15,344 nt of DNA from an uncultured Bacteroidales bacterium. Lineage in GTDB: Bacteria > Bacteroidota > Bacteroidia > Bacteroidales > Paludibacteraceae. Below the pieces are notes generated by a model. That model was not told the origin of the DNA, did not search any database, and was given only the letters and a program-made list of their open reading frames with translations. The stretch is taken from NCBI GenBank assembly GCA_934725535.1, contig CAKVBV010000058.1, forward strand, positions 1-15,344. Reading direction: 5' to 3'. Shown piece by piece: positions 1 to 7,740 of this stretch (positions within the stretch are counted from its first letter, which is position 1; every line of letters starts with the position of its first letter). The position numbers were made by a program, and so were the translations under genes.

Positions 1-36
1 ACGATCAACGCACTATCTCACACTACTACAAAACAG

Positions 37-70
37 AAAAACTGCCTAACAACTTTACATTGTTAGACAG
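37..70 (-). terminator. Intrinsic terminator downstream of rplS
   Basis: Read on the minus strand, positions 70-60 and 52-42 form an 11-pair stem with one G-T wobble. The loop is 7 bases (59-53), and a run of five T follows at once (41-37). It begins 63 bases after the rplS stop, so it probably ends the rplS transcript. Seen directly as sequence symmetry; termination itself is inferred. The right arm is AT-rich near the loop, so the hairpin is of moderate strength. Confidence 0.75.
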
Positions 71-93
71 CCTCTTTGTCTGTAGACAGGCTG

Positions 94-110
94 CTTGTCA
101 CGAGGACAAG
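94..110. repeat. Small inverted repeat between rplS and its terminator
   Basis: CTTGTC at 94-99 and GACAAG at 105-110 are perfect inverted arms around a 5-base loop. It lies between the rplS stop codon and the T-tailed hairpin at 37-70. It has no T-run on either side, so it is not a terminator alone. It may stabilise the 3' end of the rplS mRNA. Neighbouring bases 68-93 contain further short complementary pieces (CAGCCT at 68-73, AGGCTG at 88-93), so the whole 3' tail can fold. Confidence 0.4.
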
Positions 111-133
111 AAACGTACTGTCAGAAGGGGTGA

Positions 134-487
134 TTATTTCACGCGACGCTCCGGAATACGTGCCTTCTTACCTGTGAGATTACGGAGGTAGTAGAGTTTT
201 GCACGGCGAACCTTACCATACTTGTTGATGGTAATCTTCTCAATGAACGGACTGTCCATAGGGAAGATACGCTCTACACCCACATTGCCCGACATCTTGC
301 GGACAGTGAAGCGTTTCTTGTCTTGGCTGCCGTGGATAGCGATAACATCACCACGGAACTCCTGGATACGCTCCTTGTTACCCTCTTTGATACGATAAGC
401 CACAGTGATTTGGTCACCTGCTTGGAATGCAGGGAACTCTTTCTTCTCACCTGCGAATGCCTCTTCGGCAATTTTCATCAAATCCAT
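134..487 (-). CDS. rplS: 50S ribosomal protein L19
   Basis: This is ribosomal protein L19, a component of the large subunit located at the interface with the 30S subunit. The product has 117 residues, the usual length for the family (about 115). The start MDLMKIAEEAF is typical of Bacteroidetes L19. Family hallmarks follow in order: the GDQITVAYRI segment near residue 24, FRGDVIAI at 44-51, the basic FTVRKMSGNVGVERIFP segment at 60-76, and the GKVRRAKLYYLRNLTGKKARI tail at residues 91-111. The gene stands alone here, with its own promoter (623-654), a leader of about 130 bases, and a terminator downstream at 37-70. In many bacteria rplS sits with trmD and rpsP; neither is in view. The upstream neighbour, a methyltransferase gene, ends 188 bases before this start and is probably a separate unit. 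Confidence 0.98.
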   Translation of the reverse strand: MDLMKIAEEAFAGEKKEFPAFQAGDQITVAYRIKEGNKERIQEFRGDVIAIHGSQDKKRFTVRKMSGNVGVERIFPMDSPFIEKITINKYGKVRRAKLYYLRNLTGKKARIPERRVK

Positions 488-616
488 TTCTCTTGGTTTT
501 AATGGTTAATGGCTATAGTATGCACTACTGTTCGGAAAGAGTTGTTACCTCACACCCCTCCTTGAGAGGGGGCTTTGGGTCTCTCCTAATCGATCGCCAG
601 AGACTATAGTTGAAAT
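488..616 (-). promoter_or_regulatory. Probable structured 5' leader of rplS
   Basis: The predicted transcript start lies near 616-619, which leaves an untranslated leader of about 130 bases. It contains at least two hairpins: CCCCTC/GAGGGG at 555-560 and 566-571 with a 5-base loop, and GTCTCT/AGAGAC at 579-584 and 599-604. Two copies of the self-complementary hexamer CTATAG (513-518 and 604-609) bracket them and could pair to close the structure. Ribosomal protein leaders that bind their own product are known for several operons, including an L19 leader in Firmicutes. Autoregulation by L19 here is an inference. No transcript data are available to me. Confidence 0.45.
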
Positions 617-622
617 CGGCTG

Positions 623-654
623 CAAAGGTACTGCAAATAAATGACCTGTGCAAT
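623..654 (-). promoter_or_regulatory. Bacteroidetes-type promoter for rplS
   Basis: On the minus strand the -7 element TACCTTTG (630-623) fits TAnnTTTG exactly. After a 20-base spacer, ATTG at 654-651 matches the -33 TTTG at three of four positions. It lies in the gap between the methyltransferase stop and rplS and points toward rplS. Confidence 0.65.
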
Positions 655-675
655 AGAGAATACAAAAAAACGTGC

Positions 676-1458
676 TTAGAGACTGATGAGGTAGTACATT
701 GCCGTAGTGTAGAAATCTGACAAGTACGGTATCTGCAATAGGCGTGGTATGGCACGGGGTTTGAGATGGAACTTGATGTCGTAGTTAGGGTTGATGAGGT
801 AGTGAGTGCATCGTAAGACACGGAATTGCTCATCGTGAAGGATACGCTCAAAGCGGTGGATAGAGATGCCCGTGGTCTTGATGTCAAGCAGTTCGCGGAT
901 GACTCCTTCAGGTTCGTGTCCCATAGTGAGCAGTGCTTTGTATAGGGTTCGTGGCAGCAGGTGAATCCATGGCAGATGCGACAATACACGATGGCGGCAC
1001 ACTTGCTGATGCCCGCCAAAAGGATTGCGCCACACGGGAAAGCCAAAGAAGACAACCGTCTTCTCGTTCATAAAACGCTTCATATTGTGCATGAAGACCT
1101 CTTGGTGGGGTATATGCTCAATCACATCACGGAGTACGATAATATCAAACTCTCCTATCTCTTCGGGTGCTATCTTGTATATGTCGTTGCATATAAGGTG
1201 CATACGGGCTGAATAAGTGTGTGTGGAGAAATGCTCCTTAGCCACTTCTATCCGTGGGCTGCTGATGTCAATACCCCAGCACTCGCATCCCCTGTCCAAG
1301 AAAGGAAGAAGGTTGCCTGCCTCTCCACAACCTATCTCAAGCACACGCTTGTCAGGCGTAACAGGACATTGTTGCTCAATATAAGGAATGACATAGCGAC
1401 GCATGCACTCGGCTTGCTCGTTGAAGTATCGGTTATGGTCTTTATGACGCTGTTGCAT
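676..1458 (-). CDS. Class I SAM-dependent methyltransferase
   Basis: This 260-residue protein has the class I (Rossmann fold) methyltransferase layout. The SAM-binding motif I is VLEIGCGEAGNL at residues 39-50. The acidic end of strand 2 is GIDIS at 62-66. An NDI segment lies near 91, and FDIIVLRDVIEHI at 104-116 corresponds to motif IV and the following helix. The family is the ubiE/COQ5-like Methyltransf_11/23 type, whose substrates vary widely. The C-terminal half (about 140-260) is rich in aromatic and basic residues (for example WRNPFGGHQQ, LPWIHLLPR) and probably holds the acceptor site. It is the last gene of the MerR-YfhO-DUF5672 unit, only 3 bases after the DUF5672 stop. That suggests methylation of a glycan or lipid made by the same cassette. 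The substrate is unknown; no signal peptide is visible, so it should act in the cytoplasm. Confidence 0.9.
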   Translation of the reverse strand: MQQRHKDHNRYFNEQAECMRRYVIPYIEQQCPVTPDKRVLEIGCGEAGNLLPFLDRGCECWGIDISSPRIEVAKEHFSTHTYSARMHLICNDIYKIAPEEIGEFDIIVLRDVIEHIPHQEVFMHNMKRFMNEKTVVFFGFPVWRNPFGGHQQVCRHRVLSHLPWIHLLPRTLYKALLTMGHEPEGVIRELLDIKTTGISIHRFERILHDEQFRVLRCTHYLINPNYDIKFHLKPRAIPRLLQIPYLSDFYTTAMYYLISL

Positions 1459-1461
1459 ATT

Positions 1462-2286
1462 CTAAATGTTTGTATATCTGTTGATTATATCTTTCCAGAA
1501 GGTGTCGTACTCATACTTGTGCCATGCGTGGCATCCCATCGGCAATTGTCCTATCCGTGCATATAGTTCTTTTGGGAAACGGTCAAACCCAAAGTATAAG
1601 GCTTCTTCGGGAGAGGGTTTGCGAAGGGCGTACACACTCAGGCTGAGCAGGCTGCCCCAGAAGTCGTCCTCATTGTACGTCCAACGATTCAGTATCTGTA
1701 CAGGTTCGGCACCTTGAAGCCAATAAACCAATGCCTTGGCAACAAGCCACCAGTAGTTGCGCTGCCATAGTAAGGATGATGTCAGTATGCTATGCAATGT
1801 GAATACCCGTTTCTGTCCGTCAAAGAAACGCAAGAAAGCAGCAATACTCCTCAGGCAGAAACCACCGTTACCCACCCGCATAGGCATACGGGGTGAGTAC
1901 TCTGTCTGCCGTGCCAGCCCTATATTAGGAGGTCCTACATACTCATAGCCCTGTTGGCACCAATCTGCTAACATGTCCTCAAAGATAAAGGCATCAGGCT
2001 GATAGATAAGCATATAGTCATAGTCGGTAAAACGTGCATAGAAGTCGCGCGTAAGACACAGACGGTTATACCCCTGCAAGCCGGCAAAGTACTTGGGAGC
2101 AAAGCGTTCCTCCTGCAAGTTGAGTCCGTGCTGCGCCCAAAGTGTGTGGAAGGGTGCGGTGTCCAATCCCTCGGGTGCCACCAAATGATGGTCGTAGCGA
2201 GCCAATACCTTGCAGCATTGTTGCAGTGAGACAACCTCCCATTCTGTGGGTCGGCGATAGACAGGTATGACAACCGCTATCTTCAT
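1462..2286 (-). CDS. DUF5672 family protein, glycosyltransferase-like
   Basis: The product has 274 residues. It opens MKIAVVIPVYRR, like a GT-A glycosyltransferase strand. It then carries the typical DUF5672 pattern: GYNRLCLTRDFYARF at 72-86, YDYMLIYQPDAFIFEDML at 89-106, GYEYVGPP at 113-120, VGNGGFCLR at 138-146 and NEDDFWG at 205-211. YQPDAF supplies a DxD-like acidic position, and NED could be the catalytic or metal-binding pair. DUF5672 genes are known from glycan biosynthesis clusters of Bacteroidetes and other phyla; the sugar is not known. An in-frame start exists at 2361, but I chose 2286. The ATG there overlaps the YfhO stop as ATGA (coupled translation), and the family begins at MKIAVV. 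The extra 25 residues would lie inside the YfhO gene. The stop is TAG. Confidence 0.85.
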   Translation of the reverse strand: MKIAVVIPVYRRPTEWEVVSLQQCCKVLARYDHHLVAPEGLDTAPFHTLWAQHGLNLQEERFAPKYFAGLQGYNRLCLTRDFYARFTDYDYMLIYQPDAFIFEDMLADWCQQGYEYVGPPNIGLARQTEYSPRMPMRVGNGGFCLRSIAAFLRFFDGQKRVFTLHSILTSSLLWQRNYWWLVAKALVYWLQGAEPVQILNRWTYNEDDFWGSLLSLSVYALRKPSPEEALYFGFDRFPKELYARIGQLPMGCHAWHKYEYDTFWKDIINRYTNI

Positions 2287-4868
2287 TCGTTGTGTTTTTT
2301 CCGTTGGTATATCTTGAATCCTGCCACTCCGCACAGAGTGAGAAGGAAGAGGGCAAAGCATATCATTGACAGCACATTGCCTTTGTGTACGCTTTCGGGT
2401 TGGAAGACCATAGCCAGCGTATGGGTGCCTGCGGGGATGACTGCCGCACGAAGCATATAATTGACTCGCGCAAGGGGCAGTTCCGTATCAAAATTGCCGT
2501 TCTTGTCAAGCAAATAGAGTTTCCACCCGTGCGGGTAGTATATCTCCGAGAATACGGCTATCCTGTTCTGCTCGTTCTGCGCCATGTAGTCCAAGCGGTT
2601 GGGGGCATAGTGTGTGAGTGCAATCTTGTCCTCGTTGTATGCCATAAGGGGTGCGACATCCGGCAGGTCGATATTGAGTTTGTCGGCGAATAACTTATCC
2701 ACTACAGCCATATTGCGAAGGTTGATTTTGCCGATGGCTGCTATCTCTTCGTTGGCATTGTCCACCACCTGCAGGTCATTGACAAACCAACAGTTGCCCA
2801 TTGCGTACGGGTTCTCCACCGGTACTTGCTGCCCGTTCTGAAGAGGCACAATAGCATACTTCATATTCAGCATATTGAGTACAGGGAAGATACTGTCACC
2901 GTTGCAAGGTAGTTGGAAGCCGTTAGTCTGCGAGATTGCCTGCATCAGCGGGTTCATTTCGGGAGCGATATGCACATCTATCAGGTCTTGGTAACGACGC
3001 AGTTTGGCTGCCGAGTAACCACCTATGGACTTGAGATAGTAACTGGTGCGCGCCTCATTGAACGTGTTGGTGGCAAGGTTGAGGACACGGTAGTCGGTCT
3101 TGTCTTGCAGCAGTTGCTCCTCATAGGGCAATATCTTGAACGCCTTGTCGCGGTCTTTACGGGCTACAAACATACTGTCGTTGCAGAAACGCTTGTCCAC
3201 CGTCCACATATCGGCAATAATCAAGCCGCACATTATCAGTCCCATATAGAGATTGAGGTTCTTCTGCTCGGGTTTGTTGTAACGACGATACGCATAGCCA
3301 AACACAGCCGCCGTACCAAGCACCACAAACAGCAAGGAACGCCATGCATCACTCTTGATAAGGGCGGCACGCTGGTCAAGGATAGCATCGTAAATCTGTT
3401 GTCCCACTTGCCCTTTCCATTGTGCATCATAAGAAGATGTAACGTCTATGCTGCCGCTTGCCAACGCCGCTATCAGGCAGATAAGACCCGTAACACCTCC
3501 CGCAACGAAGATGCTGTCTCTTACACGTTTCCACGAGAGCGTGCCATCGGCAATGGTCTTGAGTGCCAAGAAACCCAACAAAGGCATGGTAATCTCCGCC
3601 ACAATCAATATGCTCTCTACCGCACGGAACTTGTTATACACTGGGAAGTACTTGAAGAACAACTCCGTTAGCGGCATGAAGTTATGCCCCCATGCAAGGA
3701 ACACCGAGAACAATGTAGCCACAAGCAATGCCCATTTGTAGGGCCCTCCTACAATCAGCAGCCCCAACAGAAACAGGAAGCATACTACAGCCCCCATATA
3801 TACCGGTCCGCTGGTAAAGGCTTTCTCGCCCCAATAGGTAGGCGCGGATTGGCAGAACTGTTTGGCTTGACGGGCAGGAACCCCCATCTTCTTCAGGTCT
3901 TGCTCCAATTGGGAATCCTTGCCGAGATTATACCCGCTGGCACCACCTTTATAGTTGGGTATGAGGAAAGTCATAGTCTCATCAATACCGTAACTCCATG
4001 CCGTGGCATAGTCGAGGTCAAGCCCTTTGGTTTTGTTGTCGGTATCTGAGTCTTTGATGAGGTCGGAATGTCCGCCACGCATAGTCTCTGCCGCGTATTC
4101 ATGGTTTACAAACACATTGGCACTGCCCATACCCATACCCACGGCAAAAGAGGCAAAAAAGACTGCCGTCGCAATACCAAAGTGCTTCCACTCCTTTGCC
4201 TTGGCTGCTATTGCCAGTTCGGCAAAGAAGAGTACGCCTATCAGCATGCATATATAGTAGGACATCTGCGGGTGCAGGAAGAAACCGATATAGGTAAAGA
4301 ACATAATGAGCAACGCCCCCCAACCGTATTGCTTGCGGTAGGTAAGAACAAAACCTATCAGCACCAGTGTCATCCATGTGATGGAGTAGCACTTGCCTCC
4401 GTGCGATGCCGCGATGATGATAAAGAAATAACTCGACAACGCTATGCCAAAAGCACCCGCCATACTGAGCCACTTGTCCACCTTGAATGCCCTCAGCAAC
4501 AAGAAGAATGCACACAGGTAAAACAGAAAGATAAAGAACGCCGTGTGGTTGCCGAATGCTCCCAAGCTGAAGAACCATTTGAACGGACGGAGTACCTTGT
4601 CTATCGTATAGCCTCCGTTGCCGCCTATCTGGTAGTTGGGCATGCCCGAGAACATCGAACCAGTCCAGAAAGTGTAGTCTCCCGTTTCCTTGTGATATAC
4701 CGAACTCTCATGTACGGCAGCGGTACCACCGATACCATCGCCCGAATAGATAACTTTCCCCTGCACCGAAGGCCAGAAATACATGGCGGCAGCAATGAGG
4801 AAAACAAGCAGTATCAGTGCATTAGGCAATATCTGCCTCCAACTTGTACGTATATTGGGTAGTTTCAT
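2283..4868 (-). CDS. YfhO family multi-spanning membrane protein
   Basis: This 861-residue integral membrane protein belongs to the YfhO family, which is distantly related to GT-C glycosyltransferases. Firmicute members are linked to glycosylation of lipoteichoic acid or other envelope polymers. A first membrane segment (about 15-33) is followed by a conserved loop with SGDGIGGTAA at 42-51 and a FWTGSMFSGMPNYQ stretch at 67-80, where the first catalytic acidic residue of a GT-C fold would lie. Roughly ten more hydrophobic segments run from about 100 to 555. HGGKCYSITW (156-165) and YFPVYNKFRAVESI (407-420) are family signatures. Residues 560-830 form a large, probably periplasmic domain, and a last membrane helix (832-852) precedes the basic tail RKKHNE. 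The gene starts 21 bases after the MerR-type gene and overlaps the DUF5672 start. The donor and acceptor are unknown. Confidence 0.9.
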   Translation of the reverse strand: MKLPNIRTSWRQILPNALILLVFLIAAAMYFWPSVQGKVIYSGDGIGGTAAVHESSVYHKETGDYTFWTGSMFSGMPNYQIGGNGGYTIDKVLRPFKWFFSLGAFGNHTAFFIFLFYLCAFFLLLRAFKVDKWLSMAGAFGIALSSYFFIIIAASHGGKCYSITWMTLVLIGFVLTYRKQYGWGALLIMFFTYIGFFLHPQMSYYICMLIGVLFFAELAIAAKAKEWKHFGIATAVFFASFAVGMGMGSANVFVNHEYAAETMRGGHSDLIKDSDTDNKTKGLDLDYATAWSYGIDETMTFLIPNYKGGASGYNLGKDSQLEQDLKKMGVPARQAKQFCQSAPTYWGEKAFTSGPVYMGAVVCFLFLLGLLIVGGPYKWALLVATLFSVFLAWGHNFMPLTELFFKYFPVYNKFRAVESILIVAEITMPLLGFLALKTIADGTLSWKRVRDSIFVAGGVTGLICLIAALASGSIDVTSSYDAQWKGQVGQQIYDAILDQRAALIKSDAWRSLLFVVLGTAAVFGYAYRRYNKPEQKNLNLYMGLIMCGLIIADMWTVDKRFCNDSMFVARKDRDKAFKILPYEEQLLQDKTDYRVLNLATNTFNEARTSYYLKSIGGYSAAKLRRYQDLIDVHIAPEMNPLMQAISQTNGFQLPCNGDSIFPVLNMLNMKYAIVPLQNGQQVPVENPYAMGNCWFVNDLQVVDNANEEIAAIGKINLRNMAVVDKLFADKLNIDLPDVAPLMAYNEDKIALTHYAPNRLDYMAQNEQNRIAVFSEIYYPHGWKLYLLDKNGNFDTELPLARVNYMLRAAVIPAGTHTLAMVFQPESVHKGNVLSMICFALFLLTLCGVAGFKIYQRKKHNE

Positions 4869-4889
4869 ATTTTGGTGTATTATCTGTTG

Positions 4890-5213
4890 CTAAATCATGG
4901 TGCGTATCTCTACCAGTTCCTGCCGCACGCGGCGGAGTATCTCGGTGGCACGCTGTTTCACATCGGTTTGTCGGTTGCCGCGGTGCAGTTCGGTGCGAAT
5001 AGCCTCGATGCGCGTAATATGCAGTTCGTCGCGGAGATAACGTATCCGCTTGACAGTATCAATGTCCGCTCGCGTATAGTAACGGTTGCCATGTCCGTCC
5101 TTACGGGGAGAGAGTTCTGCAAACTTACTCTCCCAATAGCGCAAAGTGGAGGCAGGAAGTCCCGTCTCTTGTTGCACCTCGCTGAGCGAATAATATACTT
5201 TGGTCGGTTCCAT
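4890..5213 (-). CDS. Small MerR-family transcriptional regulator
   Basis: The 107-residue product is a MerR-type DNA-binding protein. The helix-turn-helix is visible at about 8-30 (SLSEVQQETGLPASTLRYWE), followed by the wing and second helix pair (RKDGHGNRYYTRADIDTVKRI at about 37-57). A short helical tail rich in charged residues (80-105) probably forms the antiparallel coiled-coil dimer helix. No C-terminal effector domain and no metal-binding cysteine pattern is present, so any signal sensed is not apparent. Short MerR proteins of about 110 residues are common in Bacteroidetes. It has a consensus promoter directly upstream and lies first in the unit with YfhO, DUF5672 and the methyltransferase, so it may regulate its own operon. 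That is inference; no obvious dyad operator is seen between the promoter elements. Confidence 0.88.
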   Translation of the reverse strand: MEPTKVYYSLSEVQQETGLPASTLRYWESKFAELSPRKDGHGNRYYTRADIDTVKRIRYLRDELHITRIEAIRTELHRGNRQTDVKQRATEILRRVRQELVEIRTMI

Positions 5214-5253
5214 TTGGCAGCCCTTCTTCCAGAGAGTACCACTTTATGCCCCG

Positions 5254-5285
5254 CAAAGTTACAACAATTTTGGTATATCTGCAAA
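5254..5285 (-). promoter_or_regulatory. Consensus promoter for the MerR-YfhO operon
   Basis: On the minus strand TTTG (5285-5282), a 20-base spacer and TAACTTTG (5261-5254) match the Bacteroidetes sigma-ABfr consensus in every defined position. The start codon at 5213 would have a leader of about 35 bases. The -33 element sits 4 bases past the stop codon of the tolC-like gene. No T-tailed hairpin is visible between the two genes, so read-through from the efflux operon is possible as well. Confidence 0.85.
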
Positions 5286-5289
5286 TTTG

Positions 5290-6600
5290 CTACAGGGTGG
5301 TGGCGTAGTAGTGGAGGATGCGGAGGCGGAAGATGTAGTTGTAGTAGGCTTGGAGGTAGGCGGATTGGGCTTGGAGGCAGGTGTTCTTCGCTTCACGGTA
5401 TTCGTAAGAGGTGGCGCGGCCGGCGTCGTATTTCTGCTCGGCGTAGCGGAGGGCTTCGCGGGCGGAAGACTCGGACTTCATGGCACTGACCTGCTCCTGT
5501 TGGGCAGCCAAGGCGTTGTAATACGCCTGGTCTATCTCTTTGCGCAGGTCCTTCTTCTGCTGCTCAAGGTCAAGGCGTGCGTTCTCTACGGCAAGCCGCT
5601 GGCGACGCACCGCGGTGGTGGTCTGAAGGCGGTCGTAAATGGGTACGCTGAGACTCAGACCCACAGAGGAACTGAAGTTGTCGCCCATCTGCTGCCCAAA
5701 GGCGGCATTGTCCGTGCCTTGCATATCGTAGTAGCCCGTGCCGACAGAGGCACCCGCGGAGATGGTGGGCGAGTAGGCGGCTTTATACCCCTTCAATGCG
5801 CTTTCGTTGGCTTGGATGGTGTATTCGAGTGCGCGAATCTCGGGGCGGTATGCGAGTGCCTGCTGATATACATCGTCGTTGTTCGGCAGGAGCCCGCCTT
5901 GCAGTTCTTCTGGGTCCGGCTCGACGATGTCGAAACCGTTGCAGTCGGTGAGTTCGATGGCTTGGGCAAGGTCGAGGAGCGAGAGGCTGAGGGTGCTACG
6001 CTGCTGAATGACAGCGAGTTCCTCCTTGGCGGCTTGGGCTTGCAAGGACAGCAGTTCGCCTTCGGCAAGGCGTTGCGCGGCTACGAGTGCGGAGTCTCGG
6101 CGGAGTTTGATTTGTGTGTCTTCGAGTTGGTTTTCCGCCACGCGGAGTAACTGCTTGTTGAGCAATACCTGCAGGAACATCGTGGAGACGTTCATCTTGA
6201 TTTTCAGTCGGATAGCCTCAAGGTCGGCTTCGGAGGACTGCATGGCTGCCTTCGCCTGGTCGATGTTGTACTTCATCTGCAAGCCGTCGAAAAGGACGAG
6301 GTTCGCGGAGAGGTTGAAGGAGGTTTGCGAGGAGTTTTGCGGCCGGCTGATATTGTCCGCGCCCGTGGAGCGTCCGAAGACCCAACTCTGTCCGACATAG
6401 CCGCTGATGCTCGGCGAGATATTTGCCTTGGCTTGCGTGTATTGGAGCCGCTGGGAAGCGTATCGGTTGCCCTGCATACGGACAGAGAGACTATTGGTCA
6501 AGGCGGAGTCTATACACTGTCCTAACGTTAGTTCTATACAGAATGCGCAATGCGTAATGCACAATGCGGCAAGGAGGAAGAAAAGGCGTTTCATAGACAT
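5290..6600 (-). CDS. TolC-family outer membrane efflux protein
   Basis: The 436-residue product is an outer membrane factor of the TolC family, forming the outer channel of a tripartite exporter. The N-terminus MKRLFFLLAALCITHCAFC is a signal peptide, probably cut before IELTL. The family opening LTLGQCIDSALTNSL is at about 25-38. Two homologous halves follow, each with long amphipathic helices: about 110-215 and 320-425. Outer-membrane strand segments are near 62-105 (SISGYVGQSWVFGRS, FNLSANLVLFDG) and 278-322 (TISAGASVGTGY, VGLSLSVPIYDR). The start at 6600 (MSMKR) or at 6594 (MKR) is equally plausible, as both give a signal peptide. No lipobox is visible. It begins 2 bases after the adaptor gene, so the two are certainly co-transcribed. 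The signal-peptide core is encoded by a heptanucleotide repeat (6542-6569). Confidence 0.93.
   Translation of the reverse strand: MSMKRLFFLLAALCITHCAFCIELTLGQCIDSALTNSLSVRMQGNRYASQRLQYTQAKANISPSISGYVGQSWVFGRSTGADNISRPQNSSQTSFNLSANLVLFDGLQMKYNIDQAKAAMQSSEADLEAIRLKIKMNVSTMFLQVLLNKQLLRVAENQLEDTQIKLRRDSALVAAQRLAEGELLSLQAQAAKEELAVIQQRSTLSLSLLDLAQAIELTDCNGFDIVEPDPEELQGGLLPNNDDVYQQALAYRPEIRALEYTIQANESALKGYKAAYSPTISAGASVGTGYYDMQGTDNAAFGQQMGDNFSSSVGLSLSVPIYDRLQTTTAVRRQRLAVENARLDLEQQKKDLRKEIDQAYYNALAAQQEQVSAMKSESSAREALRYAEQKYDAGRATSYEYREAKNTCLQAQSAYLQAYYNYIFRLRILHYYATTL
6542..6569. repeat. Heptanucleotide repeat within the TolC signal-peptide codons
   Basis: Four consecutive 7-base units start with AATGC: AATGCGC, AATGCGT, AATGCAC, AATGCGG. 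Read on the coding (minus) strand they encode about residues 11-20 of the tolC-like protein (A-L-C-I-T-H-C-A-F-C). Seven is not a multiple of three, so the coding register shifts between units. From memory, similar AATGCGT/AATGCAC strings are scattered in intergenic DNA of many Bacteroidales genomes. A dispersed element may thus have been captured into the signal sequence. Confidence 0.6.
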
Positions 6601-6602
6601 TC

Positions 6603-7697
6603 TTATTTCTGGTTGCCGCGAATGATGTCGCCTTGACGGAGTCCGCCGGTGACTTCGATGTTCATGCCGTCGGAGAGTCCGGTGGTGATGGCACGGCGGT
6701 CGAAAGTCTGTGCGACGGTGTCGGTGAAGAGTTGGACAAAGGCTTGGTCGCCCTCCATCTCCACGGCGGATTCTGGTATGGAGAGTACGCCAAGGCGTTC
6801 GGCAAGGACAATCTCGGCATTGGCACTGTAGCCCGCGCGGATAACGACGCTGTCGGGGATAGATGCCGCGCCCTTGATTTCGAACATCATGGCTCCGTTC
6901 TGCTCGGTGCCTTTGGGTGAGATATACTCAAGGCGCGCGGAGAAACGCCGGTCGTTGAGGGCTCCGATGATTAAGTCCATACGCATACCCTCGTGCAACT
7001 TGCCCACCTCGGTCTCGTCGATATTGCCGACGAAAAGGAGGTCCTGCATGTCGGCGACGGTGGCGATGGTGGTGCCGTCGTTGAAGGTGTTGCTCTGGAT
7101 GACCGAGTTGCCGACTTTGACGGGGACATTGAGAATGGTGCCCGTGATTGTGGCACGGACTATGGTGTTGGTAAAGCCCTTTGCGTCAGCCTTTTGCGCT
7201 ACTCCGTCGCGGGTGATACTGAGGTTGTCGATGGCGGCTTGCAGTTCTTCTTGGTCGGAGGCGTAGCGCAGTCGCGAGGTCTCGAAAGTCTCCTGCGCCA
7301 CTACGCCTTGGGCAAGCAGTGAGGAGTCGCGCAGATAGACTTTGCGCGAGTTGTCGGCGTTGTATTGCGCGAGACGAACCCGCGACTCGGCAGCATTGAG
7401 TTGGCTCATATCGGGAATGACCTTTATCTTGGCAATGGCATCGCCCGCCTTGACCTTGTCGCCCGCCTGCTTGTAGAGTTCGGCGATGATACCGGAAATC
7501 TGCGGTTTGATTTCGACCTCGTCGCGGGGTTGCACCTTGCCCGTGACGATGGTGCGCTTCTGTATGTCGCCCGTGGTGACGGTGATTTGCTCGTACACAA
7601 CGGGTTCGGGTCGCGAACGCTGCCACAACCAGATGAAGACACCTGCCACGAGGATGGCGATGACCGAGAGGATAATCCACTTGCTTGCTTTTTTCAT
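6603..7697 (-). CDS. Periplasmic adaptor (membrane fusion protein), MacA/HlyD-like
   Basis: The 364-residue protein links the inner membrane ABC permeases to the TolC-like channel. Residues 8-26 form a single membrane anchor after a basic start (MKKASKW). The barrel-sandwich (lipoyl-like) halves are visible as VTGKVQPRDEVEIKPQISGI (51-70) with AGDKVKAGDAIAKI (78-91), and in the return strand TIVRATITGTI (178-188) with VKVGNSV. An alpha-helical hairpin lies between them (about 97-165). The beta-barrel domain follows (about 215-300, with IDETEVGKLHEGM at 226-238), then a membrane-proximal domain ending in GLSDGMNIEVTGGLRQGD. This matches the RND/MacA-type adaptor family. The gene ends 2 bases before the tolC-like start. 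It is separated from the upstream Fic gene by 165 bases, in which I see no consensus promoter. Confidence 0.93.
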   Translation of the reverse strand: MKKASKWIILSVIAILVAGVFIWLWQRSRPEPVVYEQITVTTGDIQKRTIVTGKVQPRDEVEIKPQISGIIAELYKQAGDKVKAGDAIAKIKVIPDMSQLNAAESRVRLAQYNADNSRKVYLRDSSLLAQGVVAQETFETSRLRYASDQEELQAAIDNLSITRDGVAQKADAKGFTNTIVRATITGTILNVPVKVGNSVIQSNTFNDGTTIATVADMQDLLFVGNIDETEVGKLHEGMRMDLIIGALNDRRFSARLEYISPKGTEQNGAMMFEIKGAASIPDSVVIRAGYSANAEIVLAERLGVLSIPESAVEMEGDQAFVQLFTDTVAQTFDRRAITTGLSDGMNIEVTGGLRQGDIIRGNQK

Positions 7698-7740
7698 ATT
7701 GCCTGAGGGGTTGAAATGTTAACTATTGTATATGCGTATC

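Noticed and set aside
1..36. Left edge as part of another gene
   Set aside because: No open frame with family resemblance is visible in these few bases and they lie beyond the rplS terminator.
663..670. T-run on the minus strand just after the methyltransferase stop, as a terminator
   Set aside because: I found no stem immediately upstream of the T-run; the preceding bases do not pair, so the run alone is not enough.
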